From an uncultured Burkholderiales bacterium (GTDB lineage: Bacteria > Pseudomonadota > Gammaproteobacteria > Burkholderiales > Thiobacillaceae), in the NCBI GenBank assembly GCA_937925755.1, contig CALAMX010000188.1, forward strand, positions 1-17,264: a stretch of 17,264 nucleotides of DNA. Direction: 5' to 3'. Below are positions 1 through 8,140 of this stretch, piece by piece (the stretch's first letter is position 1; each line of letters begins with the position of its first letter). Position numbers and translations under genes: made by a program. The notes below the pieces were generated by a model. That model was not told the origin of the DNA. It did no database searches and was given only the letters and a program-made list of their open reading frames with translations.

Positions 1-1
1 C

Positions 2-634
2 TCCTTGCGACTGGACGTCGGCTGGGCGCGCGACAGCCGGGACAGCATCCTGTTCCCGACCAAGGGGACGTTACAGCGCGTTTACGGCGAGGTCGGCACT
101 CCCGTGGGTGATCTCAAGTACTACAAGCTGTCCTACCAGCATCAGTGGTGGTGGCCGCTTACGAACTACGTGAGCCTTGCGCTCAACGGCGAGATCGGCT
201 GGGGCGGCGGCTATGGCGGCAAACCCTTGCCCTTTTTCCGCAACTATTTTGCCGGCGGCATCGGCTCGGTGCGCGGCTTCGACTTCGCCACCCTGGGACC
301 CCAAGGGCTGGACAGCGCCAACCGGCCGTTCTCACTCGGCGGCGACAAACGCCTGGTGGGTAACGCCGAGCTCTATTTCCCGGTGCCCGGCGCTGGCAAG
401 GACAAGAGTCTGCGCCTGAGCGCCTTCGTCGACGCGGGTGGGATCTGGGGACCGGACGACTATCTCGGCCGCTACAGAAAGATCTCGCTGAGCGAATTGC
501 GCTACTCTGGCGGTGTGGCAGTGACCTGGTACTCGCCCTTCGGACCGATCAAACTATCGCTCGCCGCCCCGTTCAAGACTCAGCCGGACGACCGCAAACA
601 GGCCTTCCAATTCCAGCTGGGCAATGTGTTCTGA
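2..634 (+). CDS. bamA: Outer membrane protein assembly factor BamA, C-terminal barrel (5' partial)
   Basis: The window opens inside this gene; the reading frame is open from base 2 and ends at TGA 632-634, giving about 210 C-terminal residues of a protein that is usually near 800. BamA is the Omp85-family core of the BAM complex, which inserts beta-barrel proteins into the outer membrane. What is visible is alternating-residue barrel sequence with the conserved VRGF motif (in GSVRGFDF), the signature of extracellular loop 6, and a C-terminal phenylalanine as in outer-membrane barrels (LGNVF). The POTRA domains lie outside the window. The gene directly downstream is the OmpH/Skp chaperone, which delivers barrel clients to BamA, and this order is typical of Proteobacteria. 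No true start can be given. Assignment is confident from motif and context. Confidence 0.95.
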   Translation, partial: SLRLDVGWARDSRDSILFPTKGTLQRVYGEVGTPVGDLKYYKLSYQHQWWWPLTNYVSLALNGEIGWGGGYGGKPLPFFRNYFAGGIGSVRGFDFATLGPQGLDSANRPFSLGGDKRLVGNAELYFPVPGAGKDKSLRLSAFVDAGGIWGPDDYLGRYRKISLSELRYSGGVAVTWYSPFGPIKLSLAAPFKTQPDDRKQAFQFQLGNVF

Positions 635-643
635 GGAATTGTC

Positions 644-1135
644 ATGAAACGCGTCTATCTTCTGCTCTTCATCCCCCTGCTGCTCGCCGGCAACGTCTGG
701 GCCAATGAGCTTCGCATCGGCTTCGTCAACACGGACCGCATCTTCCGCGAATCGCAACTTGCGATCCGCGCGCAGAAGAAGCTCGAGCGCGAGTTCTCCA
801 GTCGCGAACAGGAAATCCAGAAACAGATCAAACAGGCCCGCGATCTGCAAAGCTATTTGGAAAAGGAAGGGTTGACCCTTGCTGAAGCCGAACGCACCCG
901 GCGCGAGCGCGAGCTGGCCAACCTCAACCGCGACATCCAGCGCGCACAGCGCGAGTTTCGCGAGGATCTCAACCAGCGCAAAAACGAGGAATTCGCCGCG
1001 GTGCAGGAGCGGGCGCGCAAGGCCATCTTGGAATTGGCAGAGAAGGAGAAGTTCGACCTCATCCTAGAAAACGTGGTCTATGCGAGCCCCAGGGTGGACA
1101 TCACTGAGCGCGTGATCCGACTGTTAGACCGCTGA
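644..1135 (+). CDS. skp: Periplasmic chaperone Skp/OmpH
   Basis: This encodes 163 residues, the usual Skp length. Residues 1-20 form a signal peptide (KR, a long Leu-rich core, then VWA before NE), so the mature protein would start near Asn21. The conserved start of the mature domain (LRIGFVNTDRIF) is followed by a long charged, Gln/Glu/Arg-rich stretch from about residue 45 to 135 that would form the coiled-coil tentacles of the trimer. Skp holds unfolded outer-membrane proteins in the periplasm until BamA inserts them. The ATG at 644 lies 9 bases after the bamA stop, and a GAGGA ribosome site overlaps that stop, so the two are cotranscribed and probably translationally coupled. The small charged sequence diverges quickly in this family, so identity rests on architecture plus position between bamA and lpxD. 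Confidence 0.95.
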   Translation: MKRVYLLLFIPLLLAGNVWANELRIGFVNTDRIFRESQLAIRAQKKLEREFSSREQEIQKQIKQARDLQSYLEKEGLTLAEAERTRRERELANLNRDIQRAQREFREDLNQRKNEEFAAVQERARKAILELAEKEKFDLILENVVYASPRVDITERVIRLLDR

Positions 1136-1144
1136 GGCGGCTGA

Positions 1145-2203
1145 ATGACGGACGCCGGCTTGACCCTGGCCGAGCTGCAAGCCCATCTCGGCGGCGAAAT
1201 CCTTGGCGACCCAACGACCCGTGTGCGGAGCGCGGCGTCTTTGAGCCGGGCCGGGCCCGAGCAGTTGAGCTTCGCCCTCGGCCATAAACACCTGATCGCC
1301 GCGCGCGCCTCGCGCGCAGGGGTGTTGATCATCCCACCCGTGCTGGCTGAGGCGTTGTCCGATCGTCCCTGTCTGGTCAGCACCAACCCCCATGCCGCCT
1401 TCGCGCGTGCCGTCGGCCTCCTACACCCCGAACCCGCCGTCGAACCAGGTGTGCATACGACGGCCAGCGTGCACCCCAGTGCCGAGCTAGGGCCTGGGGT
1501 CAGCGTAGGCCCCGGCTGTGTCATCGGCGCCGAGGTGCGCATCGGTGCCGGCAGCCGGCTCGGCCCCCTCTGTGTACTCGGTGACAGTGTGAAGTTGGGC
1601 CGGGACTGTGTCCTGCACGCACGGGTCACCGTCTGTCACGACTGCGTCATCGGCGACCGCGTGATCCTGCATCCCGGCTGTGTGATCGGCTCGGACGGCT
1701 TCGGCAACGCGCGGGAGGACGGCCATTGGGTCAAGATCCCGCAGATCGGGCGCGTGGTCATCGGCGATGACGTGGAGATCGGTGCGAACACGACGGTGGA
1801 CCGTGGGGCCTTGGACGACACGGTCATCGGCGCCGGCGTGCGCATCGACAACCTGGTGCAAATCGCCCACAACTGCGTCATCGGCGAGCACACGGCCATC
1901 GCCGGCTGCGCTGGCATCGCCGGCTCCACGCGCATCGGCCGGCATTGCCTGATCGGTGGTGCGGCCATGATCCTCGGCCACATCGAGATCGGCGACCATG
2001 TGACCGTCTCCGGTGCCTCCTTCATCGGCAAGTCCCTGCTGGAGCCCGGCATCTACACCTCGGCCATGCCGCAGATGCCGCATGCGGAATGGCTGCGCAA
2101 TGCTTCCCAGATCAGACACCTAGCCGAAATGCGCGAGCGCATCCGCGCGCTCGAGCGCGAACTCAACGCACGCAAACGCCAGCCAGCAGAGTCAAGGCGT
2201 TGA
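1145..2203 (+). CDS. lpxD: UDP-3-O-(3-hydroxyacyl)glucosamine N-acyltransferase LpxD
   Basis: This encodes 352 residues and performs the third step of lipid A synthesis, adding a 3-hydroxyacyl chain from acyl-ACP to the 2-amino group of UDP-3-O-acyl-glucosamine in the cytoplasm. An N-terminal uridine-binding domain (about residues 1-100) is followed by left-handed beta-helix hexapeptide repeats (about 105-310) and a C-terminal helical tail. Visible family motifs are IGSDGFG (about 181-187), [11 protein letters not shown] (219-229) and the catalytic histidine region QIAHNCVIG with His242. The tail ending [10 protein letters not shown] matches the E. coli protein's C-terminal helix. The ATG follows a GAGG site (1134-1137) 7 bases away that overlaps the skp stop. 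It is part of the lipid A cluster with fabZ, lpxA and lpxB. Confidence 0.97.
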   Translation: MTDAGLTLAELQAHLGGEILGDPTTRVRSAASLSRAGPEQLSFALGHKHLIAARASRAGVLIIPPVLAEALSDRPCLVSTNPHAAFARAVGLLHPEPAVEPGVHTTASVHPSAELGPGVSVGPGCVIGAEVRIGAGSRLGPLCVLGDSVKLGRDCVLHARVTVCHDCVIGDRVILHPGCVIGSDGFGNAREDGHWVKIPQIGRVVIGDDVEIGANTTVDRGALDDTVIGAGVRIDNLVQIAHNCVIGEHTAIAGCAGIAGSTRIGRHCLIGGAAMILGHIEIGDHVTVSGASFIGKSLLEPGIYTSAMPQMPHAEWLRNASQIRHLAEMRERIRALERELNARKRQPAESRR

Positions 2204-2278
2204 TCTGCAACAGAGTCCAATGACAATACCTCGACTAACCATAACCGTTAAGCGTTGATCACAAGAGCCGATCCCGCC

Positions 2279-2728
2279 ATGGAACTCGCCGAAATCATGC
2301 GGCACCTGCCGCACCGCTATCCCTTTCTGCTGGTCGACCGTGTCCTGGAGCTCGTCCCGGGCGAGCATGTCGTCGCGCTGAAAAACGTCACCATCAACGA
2401 ACCCTTTTTCCCGGGCCACTTCCCGCATCACCCAATCATGCCAGGGGTGCTGATCATCGAGGCGCTGGCGCAGGCCGCAGGTCTGCTAGCCTTCAAGTCC
2501 ACTAAAAAGGAGAGCGGCGTGGATTCGGTCATCTACTTCGTCGGTATCGACAACGCACGCTTCAAGCGACCCGTCCTGCCAGGGGATCAGTTACGGCTCG
2601 AGGCGCGCATCCTCCGGCACACGCGGGGGATCTGGAAGTTCGAGGCCCGCGCCCTGGTCGATGGGCAGACGGCTTGCGAGGCAGAGCTGATGTGCACGCT
2701 CAGGGATCTAAAGACAGAGGACAGATGA
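2279..2728 (+). CDS. fabZ: (3R)-hydroxyacyl-ACP dehydratase FabZ
   Basis: This encodes 149 residues from ATG 2279. It dehydrates 3-hydroxyacyl-ACP in type II fatty acid synthesis and so competes with LpxA/LpxD for the same hydroxyacyl-ACP pool, which explains its place among lpx genes. The hot-dog fold signatures are [11 protein letters not shown] near the N-terminus and [12 protein letters not shown] with catalytic His47, followed 14 residues later by Glu61 ([10 protein letters not shown]), the spacing of the family's His/Glu pair. A TTG at 2255 would add 8 residues, but the ATG gives the usual FabZ length and the usual distance to the PHRYPF motif. No strong ribosome site precedes either start. 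The 75-base gap after lpxD holds no gene. Confidence 0.96.
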   Translation: MELAEIMRHLPHRYPFLLVDRVLELVPGEHVVALKNVTINEPFFPGHFPHHPIMPGVLIIEALAQAAGLLAFKSTKKESGVDSVIYFVGIDNARFKRPVLPGDQLRLEARILRHTRGIWKFEARALVDGQTACEAELMCTLRDLKTEDR

Positions 2729-2852
2729 CAGGGAACGGATTGCTGATGACGGAAGATCGAGGACGCAGTACCGCTGACATGACCGAGGTGAGGCGGATAC
2801 TCGAACCGTCCTCGGTCGTCAGCCCTCTGCCTTCAGTGCTCCGTCATCCGCA
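2729..2852. repeat. Degenerate GAC/GAGGAC-type repeats with nested inverted arms between fabZ and lpxA
   Basis: The 124-base spacer is made of variations on GAC, GAGGAC and GATGAC on the left and their complements on the right. Exact inverted pairs are 2745-2753 with 2840-2848 (GATGACGGA), 2758-2765 with 2807-2814 (CGAGGACG), and the alternative pair 2781-2788 with 2810-2817 (GACCGAGG). The first two nest correctly into one long interrupted stem. A 60-codon open frame crosses it but looks like a by-product of the repeats. The function is unknown; it could be a processing or stability element between fabZ and lpxA in the shared transcript, or a genome-wide degenerate repeat. Confidence 0.55.
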
Positions 2853-3623
2853 ATGATCCACCCCACCGCCATCGTCCATCCTGGCGCCCGGCTGGGCGAC
2901 AACGTGCACATCGGCGCCTACAGCATCATCGGTGAACACGTCGAGATCGGTGACGATTGTGAGATTGGAGCGCATGTCGTGATCACAGGTCACACCCGTC
3001 TAGGCCGAGGCAACCGAATCTACCCCTTTGCCTGCCTGGGCGAGGCACCACAGGACAAGAAATACGCCGGCGAGCCGACCCGGCTTGTGATTGGTGATGG
3101 CAACACCATCCGAGAGTTCTGTACCTTAAACACGGGAACCATACAGGATCGCGGCGAGACCCGCATCGGCAACGACAACTGGATCATGGCCTACGTGCAC
3201 ATCGCGCATGACTGCGTGGTCGGCAGCCACACCATCTTTGCCAACAACGCCACCCTAGCCGGCCATGTCCTGATCGAAGACCATGCCATCCTGGGAGGGT
3301 TCACTGGCGTACATCAGTTCTGCCGCATCGGCGCGCACGTCATCACCGGCATCGCCAGCGTAGTGCGTCAGGACATTCCCCCTTACGTGATGGCGGCTGG
3401 CAACCCCGCCGTCCCGCATGGGATCAACGGCGAGGGCCTTAGACGGCGCGGCTTCACGGCAGAGGCGATCGGAGCCATCAAGCGGGCATACAAGACCCTT
3501 TACCGCTCTGGTCTGGGGCTGGCCGAGGCCCGCCAGCGCATCGAGGCCGAGGTCGACCGGCATCCCGAACTTCAGCCGCTTGCCGATTTCCTCGCTGTTT
3601 CAGGCCGCGGCATCATCCGTTGA
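2853..3623 (+). CDS. lpxA: Acyl-ACP--UDP-N-acetylglucosamine O-acyltransferase LpxA
   Basis: This encodes 256 residues (E. coli 262) and catalyses the first step of lipid A synthesis, transferring a 3-hydroxyacyl chain from ACP to the 3-OH of UDP-GlcNAc. Hexapeptide beta-helix repeats run from about residue 2 to 185, with a helical C-terminal domain ending STRGLIR-like (SGRGIIR). Conserved stretches are [10 protein letters not shown] (68-77) and VHIAHDC with catalytic His119, the equivalent of E. coli His125. The position equivalent to E. coli Gly173, part of the acyl-chain ruler, is Ile167, which suggests a shorter chain than C14. No ribosome site is evident before ATG 2853, which directly follows the repeat-rich spacer. 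Confidence 0.97.
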   Translation: MIHPTAIVHPGARLGDNVHIGAYSIIGEHVEIGDDCEIGAHVVITGHTRLGRGNRIYPFACLGEAPQDKKYAGEPTRLVIGDGNTIREFCTLNTGTIQDRGETRIGNDNWIMAYVHIAHDCVVGSHTIFANNATLAGHVLIEDHAILGGFTGVHQFCRIGAHVITGIASVVRQDIPPYVMAAGNPAVPHGINGEGLRRRGFTAEAIGAIKRAYKTLYRSGLGLAEARQRIEAEVDRHPELQPLADFLAVSGRGIIR

Positions 3624-3635
3624 GATCTGCTTTTG

Positions 3636-4850
3636 ATGCGTGTCATGCCGCGCATAGCTGCGTCCCGAGCCGCTCATACTTCATCTCTGACGCCTCGCAC
3701 CTCGCAGTTCAATTCTCGCCCCCGAATCGCCATCGTAGCAGGAGAGTCGTCGGGCGATCTACTAGGCAGCCTGCTCATAGAGGCCGTGCAGGCGACGGGA
3801 CTCGCGGTGGAGTTCTATGGCATCGCCGGGCCGCGCATGCAGGGACGCGGTGCCCGCACCCTCTACGACATGGAGACACTGGCCGTACGCGGCTATGTCG
3901 AAGCCCTGTCCAATCTGCGCCGCATCCTCGCCATCCGGCGCGGGCTCAAGCGAGCGCTGCTGGCTGCGCCACCGCGTTTGTTCATCGGGGTCGATGCACC
4001 CGACTTCAACCTGACGCTGGAAATCGCCCTGCGCCGGGCCGGGATCCCCACCGTGCAGTTCGTCGGCCCCTCGGTCTGGGGTTGGCGCCGCAGCCGGCTC
4101 GAGCGGGTGCGCCGGGCGGCCACGCACACTCTATTGATCTTCCCTTTCGAGGAGGAGCTCTACCGCCGCGCCGGCATTCCCGCCACCTACGTCGGTCATC
4201 CCCTCGCGCACGCCCTCCCCTCCCCCGACCGTGCCAGCGCCCGTGCCCGCCTCGGTTTGCAGGCGGGGGACGAGTATGTGGCCCTGCTGCCCGGCAGCCG
4301 GCGTAGCGAGATCAAGGCCCTTGGCCGTCTCTACATCGACACGGTCAGGCGCATCCTCGCAGAGCGTCCGGGCGTGCGTTTCTTAGTTCCTCTAGCCAGC
4401 CGCAGGACACGTGACCTGTTCGAGCAGGCCGTAAACCAGTGTGATGCGCATGAGCTGCCGCTTCGCATCCTCTACGGCCATGCCCACGACGCCTTGCAAG
4501 CCGCCGACGTCGCCCTGGTCGCCTCTGGCACGGCCACCCTGGAGGCCCTGTTGCTTGACTGCCCGCATGTGATCACCTACCGGGTGCCCTGGCTGACTTA
4601 TCAGATCATGAAACGCCAGGCCTATTTGCCCTATGTGGGCATGCCCAACATCCTCGCCGGCCGTTTCATCGTGCCCGAGTTGCTGCAGTCTGATGCCAGA
4701 CCGGAGACCCTGGCCGCAGCGCTGCTGTCGCTTTTGACCGATGCGCAAGCGAGGCGGCGCATGCGTAACGAATTCGCCCAGCTACGTGCGAGCCTCAAGC
4801 GCGACACGCCTCGCCTGATCGCCGAGGTCCTGGCCCCGTATCTCACATGA
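3636..4850 (+). CDS. lpxB: Lipid-A-disaccharide synthase LpxB
   Basis: This encodes 404 residues from ATG 3636. It joins UDP-2,3-diacylglucosamine and lipid X to form the tetra-acylated disaccharide at the inner face of the cytoplasmic membrane (glycosyltransferase family GT19). Motifs seen are VAGESSGD (34-41), [20 protein letters not shown] and [11 protein letters not shown]. It has about 22 more N-terminal residues than E. coli LpxB (382 aa); the extension is Arg/Ser/Thr-rich and matches no conserved part of the family. Possible starts are TTG 3633, ATG 3636 and ATG 3645, and no start codon lies nearer the conserved region, so the extension seems to be real. A GAGATC stretch lies 8 bases before ATG 3636. 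The gene overlaps rnhB by 4 bases (ATGA). Confidence 0.95.
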   Translation: MRVMPRIAASRAAHTSSLTPRTSQFNSRPRIAIVAGESSGDLLGSLLIEAVQATGLAVEFYGIAGPRMQGRGARTLYDMETLAVRGYVEALSNLRRILAIRRGLKRALLAAPPRLFIGVDAPDFNLTLEIALRRAGIPTVQFVGPSVWGWRRSRLERVRRAATHTLLIFPFEEELYRRAGIPATYVGHPLAHALPSPDRASARARLGLQAGDEYVALLPGSRRSEIKALGRLYIDTVRRILAERPGVRFLVPLASRRTRDLFEQAVNQCDAHELPLRILYGHAHDALQAADVALVASGTATLEALLLDCPHVITYRVPWLTYQIMKRQAYLPYVGMPNILAGRFIVPELLQSDARPETLAAALLSLLTDAQARRRMRNEFAQLRASLKRDTPRLIAEVLAPYLT

Positions 4851-5440
4851 ACCGCGACCGCAGCCCCTTGGTCTGCGGGGTGGACGAGGCCGGACGCGGC
4901 CCTCTCGCCGGTCCGGTCTGCGCCGCCGCAGTCATCCTCGATCCGCAGCGCCCCATCCCGGGTCTCAAGGACTCGAAAAAGCTCTCCGCCGCCAGCCGCA
5001 TCCGCCTCGCTGATGAGATCCGACGCCATGCGCTGGCCTGGTCGGTGGCCTGGGCGAGCGTGGCCGAGATCGACCGGCTCAACATCTTGAACGCCAGCCT
5101 GCTCGCCATGCAGCGGGCGGTGGAGGGGCTCAGCCTACGGCCGGCGCTCGTGCTCGTCGACGGCAACCGCTGCCCGCCGCTTATCCTCCCGGTGCGCGCG
5201 ATCGTACGCGGCGATGACCTGGAACCGGCCATCTCCGCCGCCTCCATCCTGGCCAAGACGGAAAGGGATAAAGAAATGCGCCGGCTGGCCGATATCTACC
5301 CGCAGTACGGTTTCGAACGGCACGCTGGCTACCCGACACCCGAGCATCTGGCCGCACTCGAACGCCACGGACCTTGCGTGGTACATCGGCTGAGCTTCGG
5401 GCCCGTACGCAGAAGAACACAAAGAGTCTTGGACGATTAG
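4847..5440 (+). CDS. rnhB: Ribonuclease HII
   Basis: This encodes 197 residues, the usual RNase HII length. The enzyme cuts the RNA strand of RNA/DNA hybrids and removes single ribonucleotides built into DNA. The catalytic acids are visible as Asp13-Glu14 in GVDEAGRGP, Asp105 in VDGN and Asp123 in GDD, followed by the ISAASILAK helix, the same arrangement as E. coli Asp16, Glu17, Asp108 and Asp126. The start ATG shares ATGA with the lpxB stop, so translation is coupled. It ends the conserved lipid A cluster; in E. coli the next gene is dnaE, but here it is motA. Confidence 0.97.
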   Translation: MNRDRSPLVCGVDEAGRGPLAGPVCAAAVILDPQRPIPGLKDSKKLSAASRIRLADEIRRHALAWSVAWASVAEIDRLNILNASLLAMQRAVEGLSLRPALVLVDGNRCPPLILPVRAIVRGDDLEPAISAASILAKTERDKEMRRLADIYPQYGFERHAGYPTPEHLAALERHGPCVVHRLSFGPVRRRTQRVLDD

Positions 5441-5443
5441 GAG
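5439..5443 (+). promoter_or_regulatory. Ribosome binding site of motA overlapping the rnhB stop
   Basis: AGGAG begins on the second base of the rnhB TAG stop and lies 8 bases before ATG 5452. It fixes the motA start at MFVIIGW and argues against the longer open frame that runs back into rnhB. It also ties motA translation to ribosomes leaving rnhB. Confidence 0.75.
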
Positions 5444-5451
5444 CGTGGAAC

Positions 5452-6312
5452 ATGTTTGTCATCATTGGCTGGGTCATTGCATTAGCAGGTATCTTCGGCG
5501 GTTATGCCGCCGCGGGAGGACACCTGGCGGCCCTATTCCAGCCCCTCGAGGTGGTAATGATTGGCGGCGGGGCCCTCGGTGCCTTCATCGCTGCGAACAG
5601 CATGCCCACCCTCAAACACACGCTTGCAGCCGTGGTGAGCTGTTTCAAGCCGTCGAAGTACAACCGTGGCTTCTACATGGAGCTGCTGGCCCTGTTGTTC
5701 GAGTTGCTGGCCAAGGTGCGCAAAGAGGGCCTGATGTCGATAGAGGCCGACGTCGAGGAACCAGACAAAAGTGCGATCTTCACGAAATACCCCGTCATAC
5801 TCGCCGAACATCATGTGGTCGAGTTCATCACCGATTACCTGCGTCTGATGGTGGGAGGAAACCTCAACGCCCTAGAGATCGAAAATCTGATGGACAACGA
5901 GATCGAGACCCATCACCACGAGGAGATGCACTCTTCACACGCCGTATCGAAGCTCGCCGACGGGCTGCCCGCCTTCGGTATCGTCGCGGCGGTCATGGGG
6001 GTCGTGCACACCATGGAATCCCTGCATCTACCACCGAGCGAACTCGGGATCCTGATCGCCCACGCCCTGGTCGGCACATTTTTGGGTATCTTGATGTCTT
6101 ATGGCTTCGTCGCGCCAGTGGCGGCCCTGCTGGAGACCAAGGCCAACGAGGCGACAAAGGTTCTGCAGACCGTAAAGGTCGTGCTGCTCGCCTCGCTCAA
6201 TGGGTATTCACCCCAGGTCGCCGTCGAATTCGGTCGCAAGGTGCTCTTCAGCAACGAGCGCCCCAGCTTCCGCGAGCTCGAGGACGACATCAAGTCGCGC
6301 AAGGGCAAGTGA
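5452..6312 (+). CDS. motA: Flagellar motor stator protein MotA
   Basis: This encodes 286 residues (E. coli 295). MotA forms the pentameric ring of the stator that couples ion flow through MotA/MotB to flagellar rotation. Four membrane segments are expected at about 1-20, 30-50, 171-190 and 198-220. The key residues fall at the same numbers as in E. coli: Arg90 and Glu98 of the cytoplasmic loop that touches the rotor protein FliG, and Pro173 (LPAFGIVAAVMG) and Pro222 of the channel helices. The C-terminal block GYSPQVAVEFGRKVLFSNERPSF is also family-typical. The start was chosen for the upstream AGGAG and because the protein then begins with the usual hydrophobic MFVIIG. It lies 11 bases after rnhB and upstream of motB. 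Confidence 0.97.
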   Translation: MFVIIGWVIALAGIFGGYAAAGGHLAALFQPLEVVMIGGGALGAFIAANSMPTLKHTLAAVVSCFKPSKYNRGFYMELLALLFELLAKVRKEGLMSIEADVEEPDKSAIFTKYPVILAEHHVVEFITDYLRLMVGGNLNALEIENLMDNEIETHHHEEMHSSHAVSKLADGLPAFGIVAAVMGVVHTMESLHLPPSELGILIAHALVGTFLGILMSYGFVAPVAALLETKANEATKVLQTVKVVLLASLNGYSPQVAVEFGRKVLFSNERPSFRELEDDIKSRKGK

Positions 6313-6414
6313 CACCCATGCTCCGCGCACTGTGTTCAGCCTCCTACATGAGCCGACCCAGTGGCTACTACGTATGAACTCGTTCCCTCATAGTTCTCTG
6401 TCCGACCCTCTGAG

Positions 6415-7320
6415 ATGTCTGATCAATCGCAACGACCCATCGTCATAAAACGCATCAAGAAAGGCGGCGGGGGCCACCACGGTGGTGCCTGGAAGATCGC
6501 CTATGCCGATTTCGTCACGGCGATGATGGCCTTTTTCTTGCTGATGTGGCTGCTCGGTTCCACCACCAAGGCGCAGTTGGAGGGCATCGCCGAGTATTTC
6601 CGCACACCGCTGAAGGTCGCCCTCTCCGGTGGTGAAGGTACCGGCGACGCCACCAGCATCATCAAGGGCGGCGGTAACGACCTGACCCGTCGCGCCGGTC
6701 AGGTCAAACACGGCGAGATCGATCCCGAGCTCGCCGAAAAGACCTTGGCCAAGGTCGAGGTGGAGAAGCTCGCCGAAATGAAGCAGAAGCTCGAAAGGTT
6801 GATCGACAGCAACCCCAAGCTCAAGCAGTTCAAGCGGCAGCTCAAGCTCGATATCACCAGTGAGGGGCTACGTATCCAGATCGTCGACGAACAAAACCGC
6901 CCCATGTTCGATTCAGGCAGCGCGGTAATGAAGGACTACACGCGTGACATCCTGCGCGAGATCGGCCGCACGCTCAACGAACTGCCCAACAAGATCAGCC
7001 TGTCTGGCCACACCGACGCCGTGCAGTATGCCGGTGGCGAGCGCGGCTACAGCAACTGGGAATTGTCCGCCGATCGGGCCAACGCCTCACGGCGGGAGCT
7101 CGTGGCCGGTGGCCTGGAGGAGGGCAAGATCATGCGTGTGGTAGGTCTGGGTTCGGCCGTACCCTTCGACAAGGATAACCCCAACTCGCCTGTCAACCGG
7201 CGCATCTCCATCATCGTCATGAACAAAAAGGCGGAAGAGGCCATCGCCAAGGAGGGCCGCGAGGTCGAAGCGGCGACGGCGCAGGAGGTCAAGGAACGCT
7301 TGGACGTTCGCAAACCTTAA
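6415..7320 (+). CDS. motB: Flagellar motor stator protein MotB
   Basis: This encodes 301 residues. MotB anchors the stator to peptidoglycan and carries the ion-binding aspartate. The N-terminus has a basic GGGGHHGGAWKIAYADF block, with Asp32 at the same number as the essential proton-binding residue in E. coli MotB, inside a single membrane helix (about 30-50). A charged linker follows, then an OmpA-like peptidoglycan-binding domain (about 155-285) with SLSGHTDAVQY, SNWELSADRA and NRRISIIV. The 102-base gap from motA has no gene and no clear terminator or promoter. There is no good ribosome site before ATG 6415, but an earlier start would leave the family alignment. Confidence 0.96.
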   Translation: MSDQSQRPIVIKRIKKGGGGHHGGAWKIAYADFVTAMMAFFLLMWLLGSTTKAQLEGIAEYFRTPLKVALSGGEGTGDATSIIKGGGNDLTRRAGQVKHGEIDPELAEKTLAKVEVEKLAEMKQKLERLIDSNPKLKQFKRQLKLDITSEGLRIQIVDEQNRPMFDSGSAVMKDYTRDILREIGRTLNELPNKISLSGHTDAVQYAGGERGYSNWELSADRANASRRELVAGGLEEGKIMRVVGLGSAVPFDKDNPNSPVNRRISIIVMNKKAEEAIAKEGREVEAATAQEVKERLDVRKP

Positions 7321-7327
7321 GGCGCAA

Positions 7328-8140
7328 ATGATGTCGCAGACCCAAACCACACGCAGCACCACGATGACGTGGGTGGAAGAGTCGAGGCGTGCGTTGCAGC
7401 GTCTGTCCCCCGCTATTCTGGCCCTTGGCCTGCATCTGCCGCTTTGGGCTGTCATTCTGGCAATCTGTCTGAGGCTGGGCAACGTTTGCAACCTGGGGCC
7501 CGGCACACTAGCCTGGATGGAAGGGCTGACGGCCTGGGCCGTGACGCGTTGGCTCGGTCTGCCACGTTGGTGGCAGCCGATCAATCTGCTCTTCTTCCCG
7601 CTGTTGGGTCTTGCCCTGGAAAGCGCGATCGCCCCTACCTGGGCCCTGGCGGCCTTCCTTGCCCTGGTCCTCACCTCACTGGGTAGCCTGCACACCCGTG
7701 TGCCCCTATTCCTCTCGAGCCATCAAGCGATCCAGGCCCTGGCGCGTTGCATTCCAGGACAACCCGGGTTGCGCTTCATCGATCTGGGCTGCGGTCTGGG
7801 CGGACCGCTGGCAGGTTTGGCCAGGCTACGTCCCGACCTCGTGCTGCACGGCGTGGAAGCGGCTCCGCTCAACTGGCTGGTCAGCCGGCTCCGTTTGGAC
7901 GGACGCGCGCGCATCCGTCTAGGCAGCCTTTGGGACGAGGATCTCTCGCGCTTCGACATCGTCTATGCCTACCTCTCGCCGGCCCCCATGCCGCGTCTGT
8001 GGGAAAAGGCTTGCCGTGAGATGCGTCCCGGCAGCCTGCTCATCAGCAATAGTTTCGGCATACCCGGTGTCGTGCCAGAGCGAGAAATCGCCCTGGACGA
8101 CCTGAGCGGATCGAGTCTGCTGCTATGGCGCATACCCTGA
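7328..8140 (+). CDS. Membrane-anchored class I SAM-dependent methyltransferase, FAM173-like
   Basis: This encodes 270 residues. The N-terminal half is hydrophobic, with likely membrane segments at about 28-50, 85-100 and 104-121. The C-terminal half is a Rossmann methyltransferase: motif I DLGCGLGG at 152-159, an acidic residue (Glu177 in HGVEAAP) placed to bind the SAM ribose, and FDIVYAYLSP at 209-218 in the motif IV position. The end, RPGSLLISNSFGIPG, resembles the FAM173-type protein-lysine methyltransferases, which also have a membrane segment ahead of the catalytic domain; that resemblance is from memory and the substrate is unknown. AAGG (7319-7322) sits 5 bases before ATG 7328, overlapping the motB stop. 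A second ATG follows at 7331. It overlaps the next gene by 16 bases, so it belongs to the same transcript as motAB. Confidence 0.8.
   Translation: MMSQTQTTRSTTMTWVEESRRALQRLSPAILALGLHLPLWAVILAICLRLGNVCNLGPGTLAWMEGLTAWAVTRWLGLPRWWQPINLLFFPLLGLALESAIAPTWALAAFLALVLTSLGSLHTRVPLFLSSHQAIQALARCIPGQPGLRFIDLGCGLGGPLAGLARLRPDLVLHGVEAAPLNWLVSRLRLDGRARIRLGSLWDEDLSRFDIVYAYLSPAPMPRLWEKACREMRPGSLLISNSFGIPGVVPEREIALDDLSGSSLLLWRIP

Noticed and set aside
1487..2119. Long antisense open frames opposite lpxD and other genes
   Set aside because: They are explained by GC-rich codon bias opposite well-recognised genes and show no family features.
2255..2278. TTG start for fabZ
   Set aside because: It has no better ribosome site, and the ATG at 2279 gives the family's usual length and spacing.
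2674..2856. 60-codon open frame across the fabZ-lpxA spacer
   Set aside because: It starts within fabZ, has no ribosome site, and its sequence reflects the degenerate GAC repeats.
5374..5451. Longer motA start inside rnhB
   Set aside because: It would add 26 polar residues before the conserved MFVIIGW start, and AGGAG at 5439 supports ATG 5452.
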